From contig JAUIGL010000037.1 of NCBI GenBank assembly GCA_030430165.1, positions 1 through 58,134 of the forward strand: DNA of 58,134 nucleotides. Reading direction: 5' to 3'. The DNA comes from a bacterium. Its GTDB lineage: Bacteria; Desulfobacterota; Binatia; HRBIN30; CADEER01. Shown here one piece after another: positions 6,885 through 14,567 of the stretch. How positions within the stretch are numbered: the stretch's first letter is position 1; every line of letters begins with the position of its first letter. The notes under the pieces are model-generated. The model ran no database searches and was not told the origin of the DNA. It saw nothing but the letters and a program-made list of their open reading frames with translations. The position numbers and the translations under genes are program-made.

Positions 6885-9320
6885 ATGCGGCCCATGATGC
6901 CGCGTTCCCCCCTCCTCGCAGCGGCCGCTCTCGTCGTCGCCGCGACCACCGGCCAGGGCCGCGCCCAGGAGCCGGTGGCCGAGCCGCTGCAGTCCCTGTT
7001 CAACGGCACCGGCCTGGGCGAGGTGCGGGCGCTGGCGGCGACCGCAGACGGCCGCCACCTGTACGCCGCCGGCAACGCCGACCGCGCCCTGGTGGCATTT
7101 TCGCGCAGCACCGGCTCGGGTCGGCTGAGCCAGATCGCGGTCTACCGCGAGGGCGTCGGCGGGGTGTCGGGAATCGAGCTGGCGCATCGCCTGCGCATCT
7201 CGGCCGACGACCGCCTGCTGTGGGCGATCGGCGGCGATGCGGTGGCGACGTTTCGGCGCGACGACGAGTCGGGCGAGCTCGCGGTGGTCCAGACCCTGCG
7301 CGGCTTCGGCATCTCCCAACCGGTCGACGCGGCGCCAACCGCCGACGGCGCCAAGCTGTTCGCCGTCGGATCGAGCGCCGTCGCCATGCTGCGCGTCGAG
7401 GCGAGCGGCGCGCTCACCCCCCAGGTCGTGCTCAACGACGGCATCGACGCCGCGGCGCTCGCCGGAGCGCGCGCCGTCGCCGCCGGCACCGCTGGAGACT
7501 TCGTCTACGTCGGCAGCACCTTCGACCGCGCAATCACCGTATTCCGCCACCTCGAAGAGAGCCTCGAAACGGTGCAGGTCGCCAGCGCCGCGACCCTCGA
7601 CCCCGCTTGGTTCGGCGAGTTCACCGATCTCTGGATCGCGCCCGGCGGTACCCAGCTGTTCGCAACCGTCCGCGACCGCGACACCGTCGCGGTGTTCGCG
7701 ATCGGCGGCGACGGCCGGCTGACACCGCAGGCGACCCTCAGCGACGGCGGGCAACAGCGCGGACTGGTCGCGCCGACGCGGCTGACCGGCTCGGCCGACG
7801 GCACCCGGCTCTACGTCGCCAGCGAGAGCCAGAGCTCGGTGGCGCAGCTCGGTCGCAACCCGGCGGACGGAGCGACGACCCTGCTCAAGACCGTCTTCTC
7901 CAACCGCGACGGGGTGGTCGGCATGACCGGCGCCTCCGACGTCGCCCTCGGCCCGGCGCAGACTCACGTCTACGCCAGCGGCCCGAGTGATGGCGCGATC
8001 GCCGTGTTCGACGCGGCACTGACCTTCATGGCGGTGGAGCGCAACAGCGCCGGCGCGGTTGCCGGACTGCGGCAGCCGACCTCGGTGGCGATTTCCCCCG
8101 ACGGACTCTTCGCCTACACCACCGGCTTCGGCGATCGCGCGGTCTCGATCTTCGCCCGGGCCGGGGACGGCACCCTGACCTTCAGCGAGGTCTACCGCGG
8201 CCTCGCCGGGGACCGGCTCGACCAGCCGATCGCCCTCGCCATCGACCCGGACGGGAAGTTCCTGCTGCTGGCCGATTTCGGCAGTGAAGCGGTTCGCCTG
8301 CTGCTGCGCGACCCGTCCTCGGGCTCGCTGAGCGCCGGGTCGACGATCGGCAGCGCCGACGGCATCACCGACCTGCGCGGTGTCGCCGGCGTCGCCATCG
8401 CCGCCGACCGCACGCTCGCCGCCGCGATCTCGGTGCTCAGCGATACCGTGATCCTGTTCGACCTGGCGCCCGACGGGCCGTCCCTCACCATTCGCGGCAC
8501 CATGTCGGGCCTCGATCAGCCGAGCTCTCTCACTTTCTCGGGCGACGCCGGCTACCTCTACTCGGCGAGCTCGGGAGCGGGCGCGGTGCTCGCATTCGAA
8601 CGCGAAGCACAGAGCCCGAGCTTCCCTCAGGTCGATCTCGCGCGCGACGGCGAAGACGGGGTCAGCGGCCTCGACGGCGTCGCCTCGATCGCCATCGCGC
8701 CCGACGGCAACCACCTCTACGGCGCCAGCGGCGGTGGCATCTTCCAGCTCGACGGCGCCAACGCGGTTACCACGTTCGCGCGCAATCCCGGCAGCGGCGC
8801 CCTCGACTTCGTCGAGGCGATCGACAGCGACGCGGTCGAAGCGGGCGGACTGCTCGGCGCCACCGCGGTCGCGGTGTCGCCCGACGCGACCTTGGTCGCC
8901 GTCGCCGGCTTTGCCGGAGACTCGATCACGCTGCTGCGCAGGGCACCGGCGAGTGGGCGCCTCGAACCGGCGCAGGTGTTCTCGACCGCCAATGGCGACA
9001 GCGGCCTGTCGGGCGCCAGCGCCCTCGCCTTCTCACCAGGCGGCTCCGAGCTCTATGCCACCGCCTTTGCCGACAACGCGCTGCACGCGTTTCGCATCCT
9101 GGCGACCGCCCCACTCTGCCCCGGCGACTGCGACGGCGACGGCATGCCGGTGATCTCGGAGCTGATTCGCTGCGTCAACCTGGCGCTCGACGGCGGCGCG
9201 GTAGACGTCTGCCCCGCCTGCGATCCGGACGGCAGCGGCAGCGTCGGCATCAACGACCTGATCCAGGCCGTCAACGCCTCGCTACAGGGCTGCCCGCAGG
9301 CAGCAATCGCGAGCCGCTAG
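6885..9320 (+). CDS. Secreted beta-propeller protein with dockerin-like C-terminus
   Basis: From the ATG at 6885 (alternative 6894) the frame encodes 811 residues. A signal peptide (MMPRSPLLAAAALVVAATTG, then RAQ|EP) is followed by many propeller blades of the lactonase/YVTN kind, repeating DGRHLYAAGNADRALVAFSR-like and SPDGLFAYTTGFGDRAVSIF-like segments. The last about 60 residues hold two calcium-loop motifs, DCDGDGMPVISELIRCVN and DPDGSGSVGINDLIQAVN, framed by cysteines (CPGDC, CPAC, LQGCP), a dockerin-like EF-hand pair. It is presumably exported and surface-attached or protein-binding; no enzymatic site is apparent. The long upstream extension to 6630 lacks a ribosome site and would destroy the signal peptide. 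Confidence 0.85.
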   Translation: MRPMMPRSPLLAAAALVVAATTGQGRAQEPVAEPLQSLFNGTGLGEVRALAATADGRHLYAAGNADRALVAFSRSTGSGRLSQIAVYREGVGGVSGIELAHRLRISADDRLLWAIGGDAVATFRRDDESGELAVVQTLRGFGISQPVDAAPTADGAKLFAVGSSAVAMLRVEASGALTPQVVLNDGIDAAALAGARAVAAGTAGDFVYVGSTFDRAITVFRHLEESLETVQVASAATLDPAWFGEFTDLWIAPGGTQLFATVRDRDTVAVFAIGGDGRLTPQATLSDGGQQRGLVAPTRLTGSADGTRLYVASESQSSVAQLGRNPADGATTLLKTVFSNRDGVVGMTGASDVALGPAQTHVYASGPSDGAIAVFDAALTFMAVERNSAGAVAGLRQPTSVAISPDGLFAYTTGFGDRAVSIFARAGDGTLTFSEVYRGLAGDRLDQPIALAIDPDGKFLLLADFGSEAVRLLLRDPSSGSLSAGSTIGSADGITDLRGVAGVAIAADRTLAAAISVLSDTVILFDLAPDGPSLTIRGTMSGLDQPSSLTFSGDAGYLYSASSGAGAVLAFEREAQSPSFPQVDLARDGEDGVSGLDGVASIAIAPDGNHLYGASGGGIFQLDGANAVTTFARNPGSGALDFVEAIDSDAVEAGGLLGATAVAVSPDATLVAVAGFAGDSITLLRRAPASGRLEPAQVFSTANGDSGLSGASALAFSPGGSELYATAFADNALHAFRILATAPLCPGDCDGDGMPVISELIRCVNLALDGGAVDVCPACDPDGSGSVGINDLIQAVNASLQGCPQAAIASR

Positions 9321-10651
9321 GACGACGCTTCGGCTTCGCCGGCTGCGCCGTCGACCTCTGTGGCAGACTCCTCGGCGGCCTGCTCGAGCTGCTCTTCGTA
9401 GGCGTCGAGGGTGAGCTCGTCCTCGATGTGGCCGAGCCACTGGGTCGCCGACTTCTCCGACTTGCCGTACTTCTGCGCCGAGCGGAACGCCTTCTCCGCC
9501 TCTCCCCAGCGCGACTCGCTGGCGTTGGCGATACCGATCATCAGGTAGACGTTCCCGGGATCGCGCACGCCGCCCTTCTGCAGCGCCTTCGAGAGAGCGC
9601 TGCGCGCCGGTCCCCAGCGCTCCTCGGCGACGTGCACCTGCCCGAGGCGGACGTAGAGATTGCCGTCGTCGGACATCGACGCCGCCGCTTCGAGCGGCTC
9701 GATCGCCCGGTCTCGCTCGCGCGCGTGCAGCAGCGTGTTGGCGAGCAACTCCTGGTTCTTCGAGTTGCGCGCCAGGCGGCCGTCGGCCATCGCCTTCTCG
9801 ATCTGCTGCGCCGCGCGGTAGGGAATGTCGTTGTAGAGATAGAGCTGGATGAGGTTGCGGGCCTCGTTCTCGCTGGTGAGCAGGCCCTGCTCCTCCGCCA
9901 GCTCCATCACGGCGAGCGCCTTCTTCTTGTCGTCGAGCTCGGTGTAGGCAGCCGCCATCTGCATCCAGTAGGTCTTCTTCGGATAGCGCACCACCAGCTT
10001 CTGCAGCACGCCCACCGCATCGCCATACTGCTTCAGCTGAAAGTGGAGGGACAGCAACAGCTGCAGCCACGACTCCTTGGGGTTGGACGACTTGGCGACG
10101 GCGCTCTTGGCGTGCGGCAGGGCATTCTTGGGGCGCTCCGCCTGGGCGTAGGCGGCGGCCATCATGTAGTACGCGTCGGCGCTCGGGTTCTCGGCCGACT
10201 TGAACCAGATCTCGAAGTTCTCGATCGCCTTGGGGTAGTTCTCCTGGACCAGGTAGAGCTGCGCCAGATTGTAGCGGGCGTTGGTGACCGCCTGCGGCGG
10301 CAGGACGTTGAGCGAGAGCGCCTTTTCGAACGCCTGCGTCGCCTGCGCGTACTTCTCCTGGGTCGAGTAGGCGTAGGCGTAGGTCTGCCACATCATCGCC
10401 TGCTCGTGGTCGCTCAACTTGTCGAGGCGCCCCTTCATCTCGTTGAGCGCCGACAGCGCAGCCGCGGTGTTGCCCTCGCCGAGCGCCTCCTGAGCCTTCT
10501 GCAGACGCTTGAACGCCCACTTGCCGGTCGACTCGATGCGCCGCGTTTGCGGCTTCGGCTTCTCGCGGCGATCCTCGTCCTTGGCGACCGCGAGCGGTGC
10601 GGCGAGAGCCAGCGCCAGCATGGCGATCAAGACACGTCGCAGTGCTTGCAT
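9317..10651 (-). CDS. TPR protein of the TonB operon
   Basis: The 444-residue protein starts MQALRRVLIAMLALALAAPL with a clear signal peptide ending AVAKDED, then tandem tetratricopeptide repeats (for example EKYAQATQAFEKALSLN, ENYPKAIENFEIWFKSAEN, and KKALAVMELAEEQGLL), and a low-complexity acidic tail. It is the last gene of the DUF3450-ExbB-ExbB-ExbD-TonB operon, 4 bases after tonB. Such a secreted TPR protein regularly closes operons of this kind in gammaproteobacteria and is thought to support the periplasmic part of the TonB complex. Its stop codon interlocks with that of the propeller gene on the other strand (CTAG at 9317-9320). Confidence 0.88.
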   Translation of the reverse strand: MQALRRVLIAMLALALAAPLAVAKDEDRREKPKPQTRRIESTGKWAFKRLQKAQEALGEGNTAAALSALNEMKGRLDKLSDHEQAMMWQTYAYAYSTQEKYAQATQAFEKALSLNVLPPQAVTNARYNLAQLYLVQENYPKAIENFEIWFKSAENPSADAYYMMAAAYAQAERPKNALPHAKSAVAKSSNPKESWLQLLLSLHFQLKQYGDAVGVLQKLVVRYPKKTYWMQMAAAYTELDDKKKALAVMELAEEQGLLTSENEARNLIQLYLYNDIPYRAAQQIEKAMADGRLARNSKNQELLANTLLHARERDRAIEPLEAAASMSDDGNLYVRLGQVHVAEERWGPARSALSKALQKGGVRDPGNVYLMIGIANASESRWGEAEKAFRSAQKYGKSEKSATQWLGHIEDELTLDAYEEQLEQAAEESATEVDGAAGEAEASS

Positions 10652-10655
10652 TGGC

Positions 10656-11273
10656 CTACCCTTCCATCTCGAACGAGAGCACGACCTCGACGTCCGGCCG
10701 CGCCACCGGGACCCCGTTTTCGATCCGCGGCTTGTACTTGTACTTCTCCACCGCCCGCTTGGCGGCGCGGTCGAAGGTCCGCGGCGGGTCCGAATCGAGC
10801 ACGCGAACGTTCTCCGTGGTTCCCTCCGGGGTGACGTCGAAGCGCAAATGCACCCAGCCCTCGATGCCGCGCGCCTGGGCGCGGCTGGGATAGCGGTGCA
10901 GCGGACGCACCAGCGGCACGACGTCGGAGTCGGCCGGAGAGCCGCCGAGGTGTGGGTCGCCCGCCATCGACAGGTTCGGCCGGAACGGCGGCGCGTTGAC
11001 CTTGAGCGCCTGCTTGATCGGCGCCTTCGACAGCTTGGTGACCGGCATCTGCGCCGGCGGCGGCGGCTCCTTGCGCTCGACCTTCTTCGGCTTGTCGCGC
11101 TTCTTGCGCTCGAGCCGCTCTTCGCGCTTGAGGCGGACGAAGTCGAAGACCCGTTTTTCCTCGCGCTCGAGCGCCTCACGGTTGCCGCGGGCGATGAGGG
11201 ACTGCATCAAAAAGAAAAGGCCAAACGTAATCACCGCAGCGGCGAGAATGGCCGTGAGGAAACGCGGGATCAC
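10656..11273 (-). CDS. tonB: TonB family energy transducer
   Basis: The 205-residue protein starts with GTG at 11273, sharing GTGA with the exbD stop. It has an N-terminal membrane helix (FLTAILAAAVITFGLFFLMQ), a basic and short proline stretch (KKVERKEPPPPAQMP), and a C-terminal TonB domain with QARGIEGWVHLRFDVTPEGT and FDRAAKRAVEKYKYKPRIEN, matching the YP-x-x-A-x-x-x-G-x-V and A-x-x-A-x-x-x-W/Y-x-F/Y-x-P patterns. The periplasmic linker is short compared with E. coli TonB (239 residues). It passes proton-motive energy from ExbB/ExbD to outer-membrane receptors. Confidence 0.93.
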   Translation of the reverse strand: MIPRFLTAILAAAVITFGLFFLMQSLIARGNREALEREEKRVFDFVRLKREERLERKKRDKPKKVERKEPPPPAQMPVTKLSKAPIKQALKVNAPPFRPNLSMAGDPHLGGSPADSDVVPLVRPLHRYPSRAQARGIEGWVHLRFDVTPEGTTENVRVLDSDPPRTFDRAAKRAVEKYKYKPRIENGVPVARPDVEVVLSFEMEG

Positions 11274-11677
11274 GTCTGCGGACCCTCCGCCGCCAGGGAG
11301 ACGTTGTCGACGCCGGCCGCCTTGGCGGCGTCGAGGACCTGCACCAGGACCCCGTTCTTCGATCCGCGGTCGGCCTGGATGATCACCGACCCCTGCGGGT
11401 TCTCGGCATGCAGGCGCTCGATGTTGGCGCGCACCGCGCGCACGTCGACCATGCGCTTGTCGATCCACACCTGGCCGTTCTCGGCGATGGCGATGAAGAT
11501 GTTCGCCGACTTCTTCTCCTTCGCCTGCGAGGCGTACTGCCGGTTGATCTCGATTCCCGACTCTTTGACGAAGGATGCGGTGACGATGAAGAAGATCAGC
11601 ATGATGAACACCACGTCGAGCATCGGCGTGAGGTTCACCTCCGATTCTTCTTCGGCCTGCGAGTGTTTTCTTCGCAT
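11270..11677 (-). CDS. exbD: ExbD/TolR biopolymer transport protein
   Basis: The 135-residue protein has a short cytoplasmic start (MRRKHSQAEEESEVNLTPML), a single membrane helix beginning at the conserved aspartate of TPMLDVVFIMLIFFIVTASF, which is the proton-path residue of the family, and a periplasmic domain with IAIAENGQVWIDKR. Length fits ExbD (about 140). It works with the ExbB-like proteins just upstream and overlaps tonB by 4 bases, so translation is probably coupled. Confidence 0.95.
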   Translation of the reverse strand: MRRKHSQAEEESEVNLTPMLDVVFIMLIFFIVTASFVKESGIEINRQYASQAKEKKSANIFIAIAENGQVWIDKRMVDVRAVRANIERLHAENPQGSVIIQADRGSKNGVLVQVLDAAKAAGVDNVSLAAEGPQT

Positions 11678-11689
11678 TGGATTCTCCGA

Positions 11690-12217
11690 TCAGTCTTCCG
11701 GCCGCAGCTCGTCGGCGACCCATTCGGCCTCGGCCTTGGCGCGGCGCTCGAGCTGCACGCTGAAGATGAAACCCGAGATCGCCGCGACCATCCCGGCCAT
11801 GGTCGGTACGGTCGCCTTGGAAACGCCCGACGCCATCGCCCGCGGATTGCCGCTGCCGGAGACCGACATCACCTGGAAGACTTCGATCATGCCGGTCACC
11901 GTGCCGAGGAGTCCCAACAGCGGACACAGCGCGACCAGCGTCTTGATGAAGGAAATGTTGCGATCGAGGCCGAGCTTCACGTCCGACACCATCTCGCGAC
12001 GGATCTGATGCGCGTACCACGAGGAACGGTCCTTGCGGGCGTGCCACTCATCGAGGACCCGCGCCACCGCCGCTTTGTAACCGGTGCGGAAGAACATGTA
12101 GCGCTCGAGGATGAGCGTCCACATGACGAAGGTCACCACCAGAATCACCAGCAGCACGTCACCGCCTAGCTCGAGGAAGTCTCGAACGGCGACATAGGCG
12201 TCAATGAGAGGCCGCAC
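11690..12217 (-). CDS. exbB: ExbB/TolQ/MotA family proton channel protein (short)
   Basis: The 175-residue protein carries three membrane segments: LLVILVVTFVMWTLILERY, TLVALCPLLGLLGTVTGMIE (the family signature PLLGLLGTVTGMI) and VPTMAGMVAAISGFIFSVQL. The GTG at 12217 is preferred over the upstream ATG at 12247 because GGGAGGGG precedes it and the protein then starts RPLIDAYVAVRDFLELGG, as homologues do. It overlaps the long ExbB-like gene by 17 bases. With ExbD it forms the proton-driven motor for TonB. Confidence 0.9.
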   Translation of the reverse strand: MRPLIDAYVAVRDFLELGGDVLLVILVVTFVMWTLILERYMFFRTGYKAAVARVLDEWHARKDRSSWYAHQIRREMVSDVKLGLDRNISFIKTLVALCPLLGLLGTVTGMIEVFQVMSVSGSGNPRAMASGVSKATVPTMAGMVAAISGFIFSVQLERRAKAEAEWVADELRPED

Positions 12218-13568
12218 TCGCCCCTCCCTGCTCGGCGTGACGGGCAATGATGCCGGCGCTCTGCTCTTCGAGAATCTGCACCAGGGCCTTGGTGCGACCG
12301 GCCAGCACGCTGTGCAGCAACACCAGCGGGATCGCCATGATCAGTCCGAGCACGGTGGTCACCAGCGCCATCGAGATACCGCCGGCCATGAGCTTGGGGT
12401 CGCCGGTTCCGTACAACTGGATCTGCTGGAAGACGTTGATCATACCGGTGACCGTTCCCAACAGCCCGAGTAGCGGCGCCACCACCGAGAGCACCCGAAC
12501 CAGCGCGTTGCCGCGCTCCAGTGCCGGCGTTTCCTTGAGGATCGCCTCGTCGAGCTTGAGCTCGAGGGTTTCGACGTCGGCGTTCTTGTTCTCGTCGTAC
12601 ACCGAGAGGACACGCCCCAGCGCGTTGCCCTGGTCGTGTTCCTCCTTCTTGCGCTGGCTCTTGATCTTCGCGCCGACCACTCCCAGGTAGATGAAGCGGT
12701 AGAGAGCGAACAAGAAGCCGACGATGCCGAGGCCGATGATGATGTAGCCGACCAGGCCGCCCTGCTGGATGCGCTCTTCGAGAGTCGGATTCTCGACCAG
12801 CATCGACAGGATGGTTCCGCTCGACGGATCGAGGGGGAACGGCTGCAGGCCGGAGGTCGCTTCCTCGAACTTCGCCACCGCCGCCAGATGACGCGGCGCC
12901 GGCTGCCGGCCGAGCTCCTTGAGGGTCGCGGTGTCGCGATCGAGCACCAGGTACTCGCCATCCGAGACCGCGTTGAAGACGCCGACGCGAACCACCTCGC
13001 GCTCGGCGCGAACCCCTTCGCGATCGACGACCGGCGCGGTGAAGCGCACCGTCCGACCGCTCTCGGTCATCTCCTGCTGCAGCACGAACCAGAGCTGCTC
13101 GAGATCCTCGAGCGAGGGCAGCTCGGTGCTCTCGGCGAGCTTGTCGAGAAACGCCTCGCGGCCCGGGAGCTGTTGCGAGATCAACGACTCGCGCACGAAG
13201 CCGCCGGTGTCACCGGCGACCTGGCGCACCACGCCGAACAGCTCGCCGAGAGTCCCCAGGCGCAGCCGCAGGCTTTCCTGGAGCTCGGGCAGCTCGGCTT
13301 CGCGAGCTTCGAACTGCACCTCCAGCTCCTTCGATTTCGCCTCGGCCGACGCCTGCGCCGACTTGGCGGCGGCGAGAAGCTCCTGCTGCCGGTCCTTGGC
13401 GGCGCGGAACTCCTGCTCGCGCTTGGCGTTCTCGGCGCGCTCGGCCTTTGCCCCCTGGCGCACCTGCTCGAGCAGCTGCTGCAAGTTCATCGGCTCCTGC
13501 GCCGGAGCCGCTGCCGCGACGACCAACGCCGCGACGGCCAAAACAACTGTTCGCATCGACCAACTCAT
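12201..13568 (-). CDS. Long MotA/TolQ/ExbB protein with periplasmic N-terminal coiled coil (TtpC type)
   Basis: This 455-residue protein begins with a signal peptide (TVVLAVAALVVAAAAPAQEP), a charged coiled coil over about residues 25-115 (AKAERAENAKREQEFRAAKD, then AAKSAQASAEAKSKELEVQF), a globular periplasmic region, and a C-terminal ExbB domain with helices around GYIIIGLGIVGFLFALYRFI, VVAPLLGLLGTVTGMINVF and TTVLGLIMAIPLVLLHSVL. This architecture matches TtpC-type proteins needed by TonB2 systems of Vibrio. The start overlaps the DUF3450 stop (ATGA), so the two are coupled. Two ExbB-type proteins in one operon are typical of this variant. Confidence 0.87.
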   Translation of the reverse strand: MSWSMRTVVLAVAALVVAAAAPAQEPMNLQQLLEQVRQGAKAERAENAKREQEFRAAKDRQQELLAAAKSAQASAEAKSKELEVQFEAREAELPELQESLRLRLGTLGELFGVVRQVAGDTGGFVRESLISQQLPGREAFLDKLAESTELPSLEDLEQLWFVLQQEMTESGRTVRFTAPVVDREGVRAEREVVRVGVFNAVSDGEYLVLDRDTATLKELGRQPAPRHLAAVAKFEEATSGLQPFPLDPSSGTILSMLVENPTLEERIQQGGLVGYIIIGLGIVGFLFALYRFIYLGVVGAKIKSQRKKEEHDQGNALGRVLSVYDENKNADVETLELKLDEAILKETPALERGNALVRVLSVVAPLLGLLGTVTGMINVFQQIQLYGTGDPKLMAGGISMALVTTVLGLIMAIPLVLLHSVLAGRTKALVQILEEQSAGIIARHAEQGGASAASH

Positions 13569-14368
13569 CGCGCCGCCCCCGCTGCAGGAACCGGAATCCT
13601 GATCAAATCGGGCGCCACCTGCTTGCGCGCGATGCGCAGCCCCTCGGCCACGGCGTTGCGGTACTCGTCGCCGAGCGCCACCCAGTCGCGTGCCTCCTGA
13701 TCCCAGGCACCAGTCTTCGAGCCGTCGCGCGTTTGGTAGAGCAGCGCCACTCGGCCGACGCGCAGGAAGTCGACGACCAGGGTCTGTCCGCCTTGTTCGA
13801 GCTCGCCGCTGTAGGCTTCGATGTTGCGACCGTAGTCGTACTCGATCTGGTAGGACTCGAGCAGACGCCGGTACTTCTCCGAGATCGTCACGTCGGCGCG
13901 GTTCATCATGTCGCGCAGCTGCTGCACCCGATCGCGCCGCTCCTCTTCGAGAAACGGAACGTCGAGACTGACGAACTTGTCGAGGGTCTCGATCATGCGC
14001 AGCATCAGCGGCATGATCTCTCGACCGACTTCGGTGACACTGTCGATCTGCTTCTTGAGCGAAGCGATCTCCTGGTCCTGAGAAGTGATCAGACTCTCGA
14101 GCTGGCGATTGTAGATCTCGAGCGATCGCGTGCTCTGCAAGGCGGCCCGATACTGGGTCGCCAGGTCTTCGGTCTGGTCGCTGAGCGTGTCGATCCGGTC
14201 TTGGGAGGCAGCGTCGGCAGCATTGCCCTTGACCTCCTGGCCGATGGCCTCGCCGACGGATGCAGCACCCGCCAAAATCGGACCCCCGACCCAGATCCCG
14301 GCCAGCAACAGCAATGCGCTCCCCAGGGCCTTCGGCGTGGGCAACGTCAAAGGTCGTTTCAGATACAT
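13565..14368 (-). CDS. DUF3450 protein of the TonB operon
   Basis: The 267-residue protein starts MYLKRPLTLPTPKALG with a signal-type hydrophobic stretch (SALLLLAGIWVGGPILAGAA), then a long coiled coil (SLKKQIDSVTEVGREIMPLM) and the conserved DUF3450 elements DVPFLEEERRDRVQQLRDMM and ISEKYRRLLESYQIEYDYGR. GGGAGA precedes the ATG at 14368, so the in-frame extension to 14440 is not used. It heads the TonB operon. Its role is unknown; it probably acts in the periplasm beside the long ExbB-like partner. Confidence 0.9.
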   Translation of the reverse strand: MYLKRPLTLPTPKALGSALLLLAGIWVGGPILAGAASVGEAIGQEVKGNAADAASQDRIDTLSDQTEDLATQYRAALQSTRSLEIYNRQLESLITSQDQEIASLKKQIDSVTEVGREIMPLMLRMIETLDKFVSLDVPFLEEERRDRVQQLRDMMNRADVTISEKYRRLLESYQIEYDYGRNIEAYSGELEQGGQTLVVDFLRVGRVALLYQTRDGSKTGAWDQEARDWVALGDEYRNAVAEGLRIARKQVAPDLIRIPVPAAGAAR

Positions 14369-14567
14369 CCAATCTCCCTTCCCGCGACGGACGACGGCCA
14401 CCCCCCCATGACAGCCGCGCCCGAATTGATTCAAGTTCAATGAAGCCCTGGACTTTTAGCCGCTACCCTCGCACCCGATCAAGCGCAGTAGAGGCGCATG
14501 GTGAACGGTGGTTCATTGCCTCTCCCTGGGCGACCGGGCTATTCGAGCCTGCCAGGAGGGCATTTCT

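Noticed and set aside
6822..8714. Minus-strand frame of 630 codons opposite the propeller gene
   Set aside because: Its apparent repeats are the reverse translation of propeller blades; no start signal or homology.
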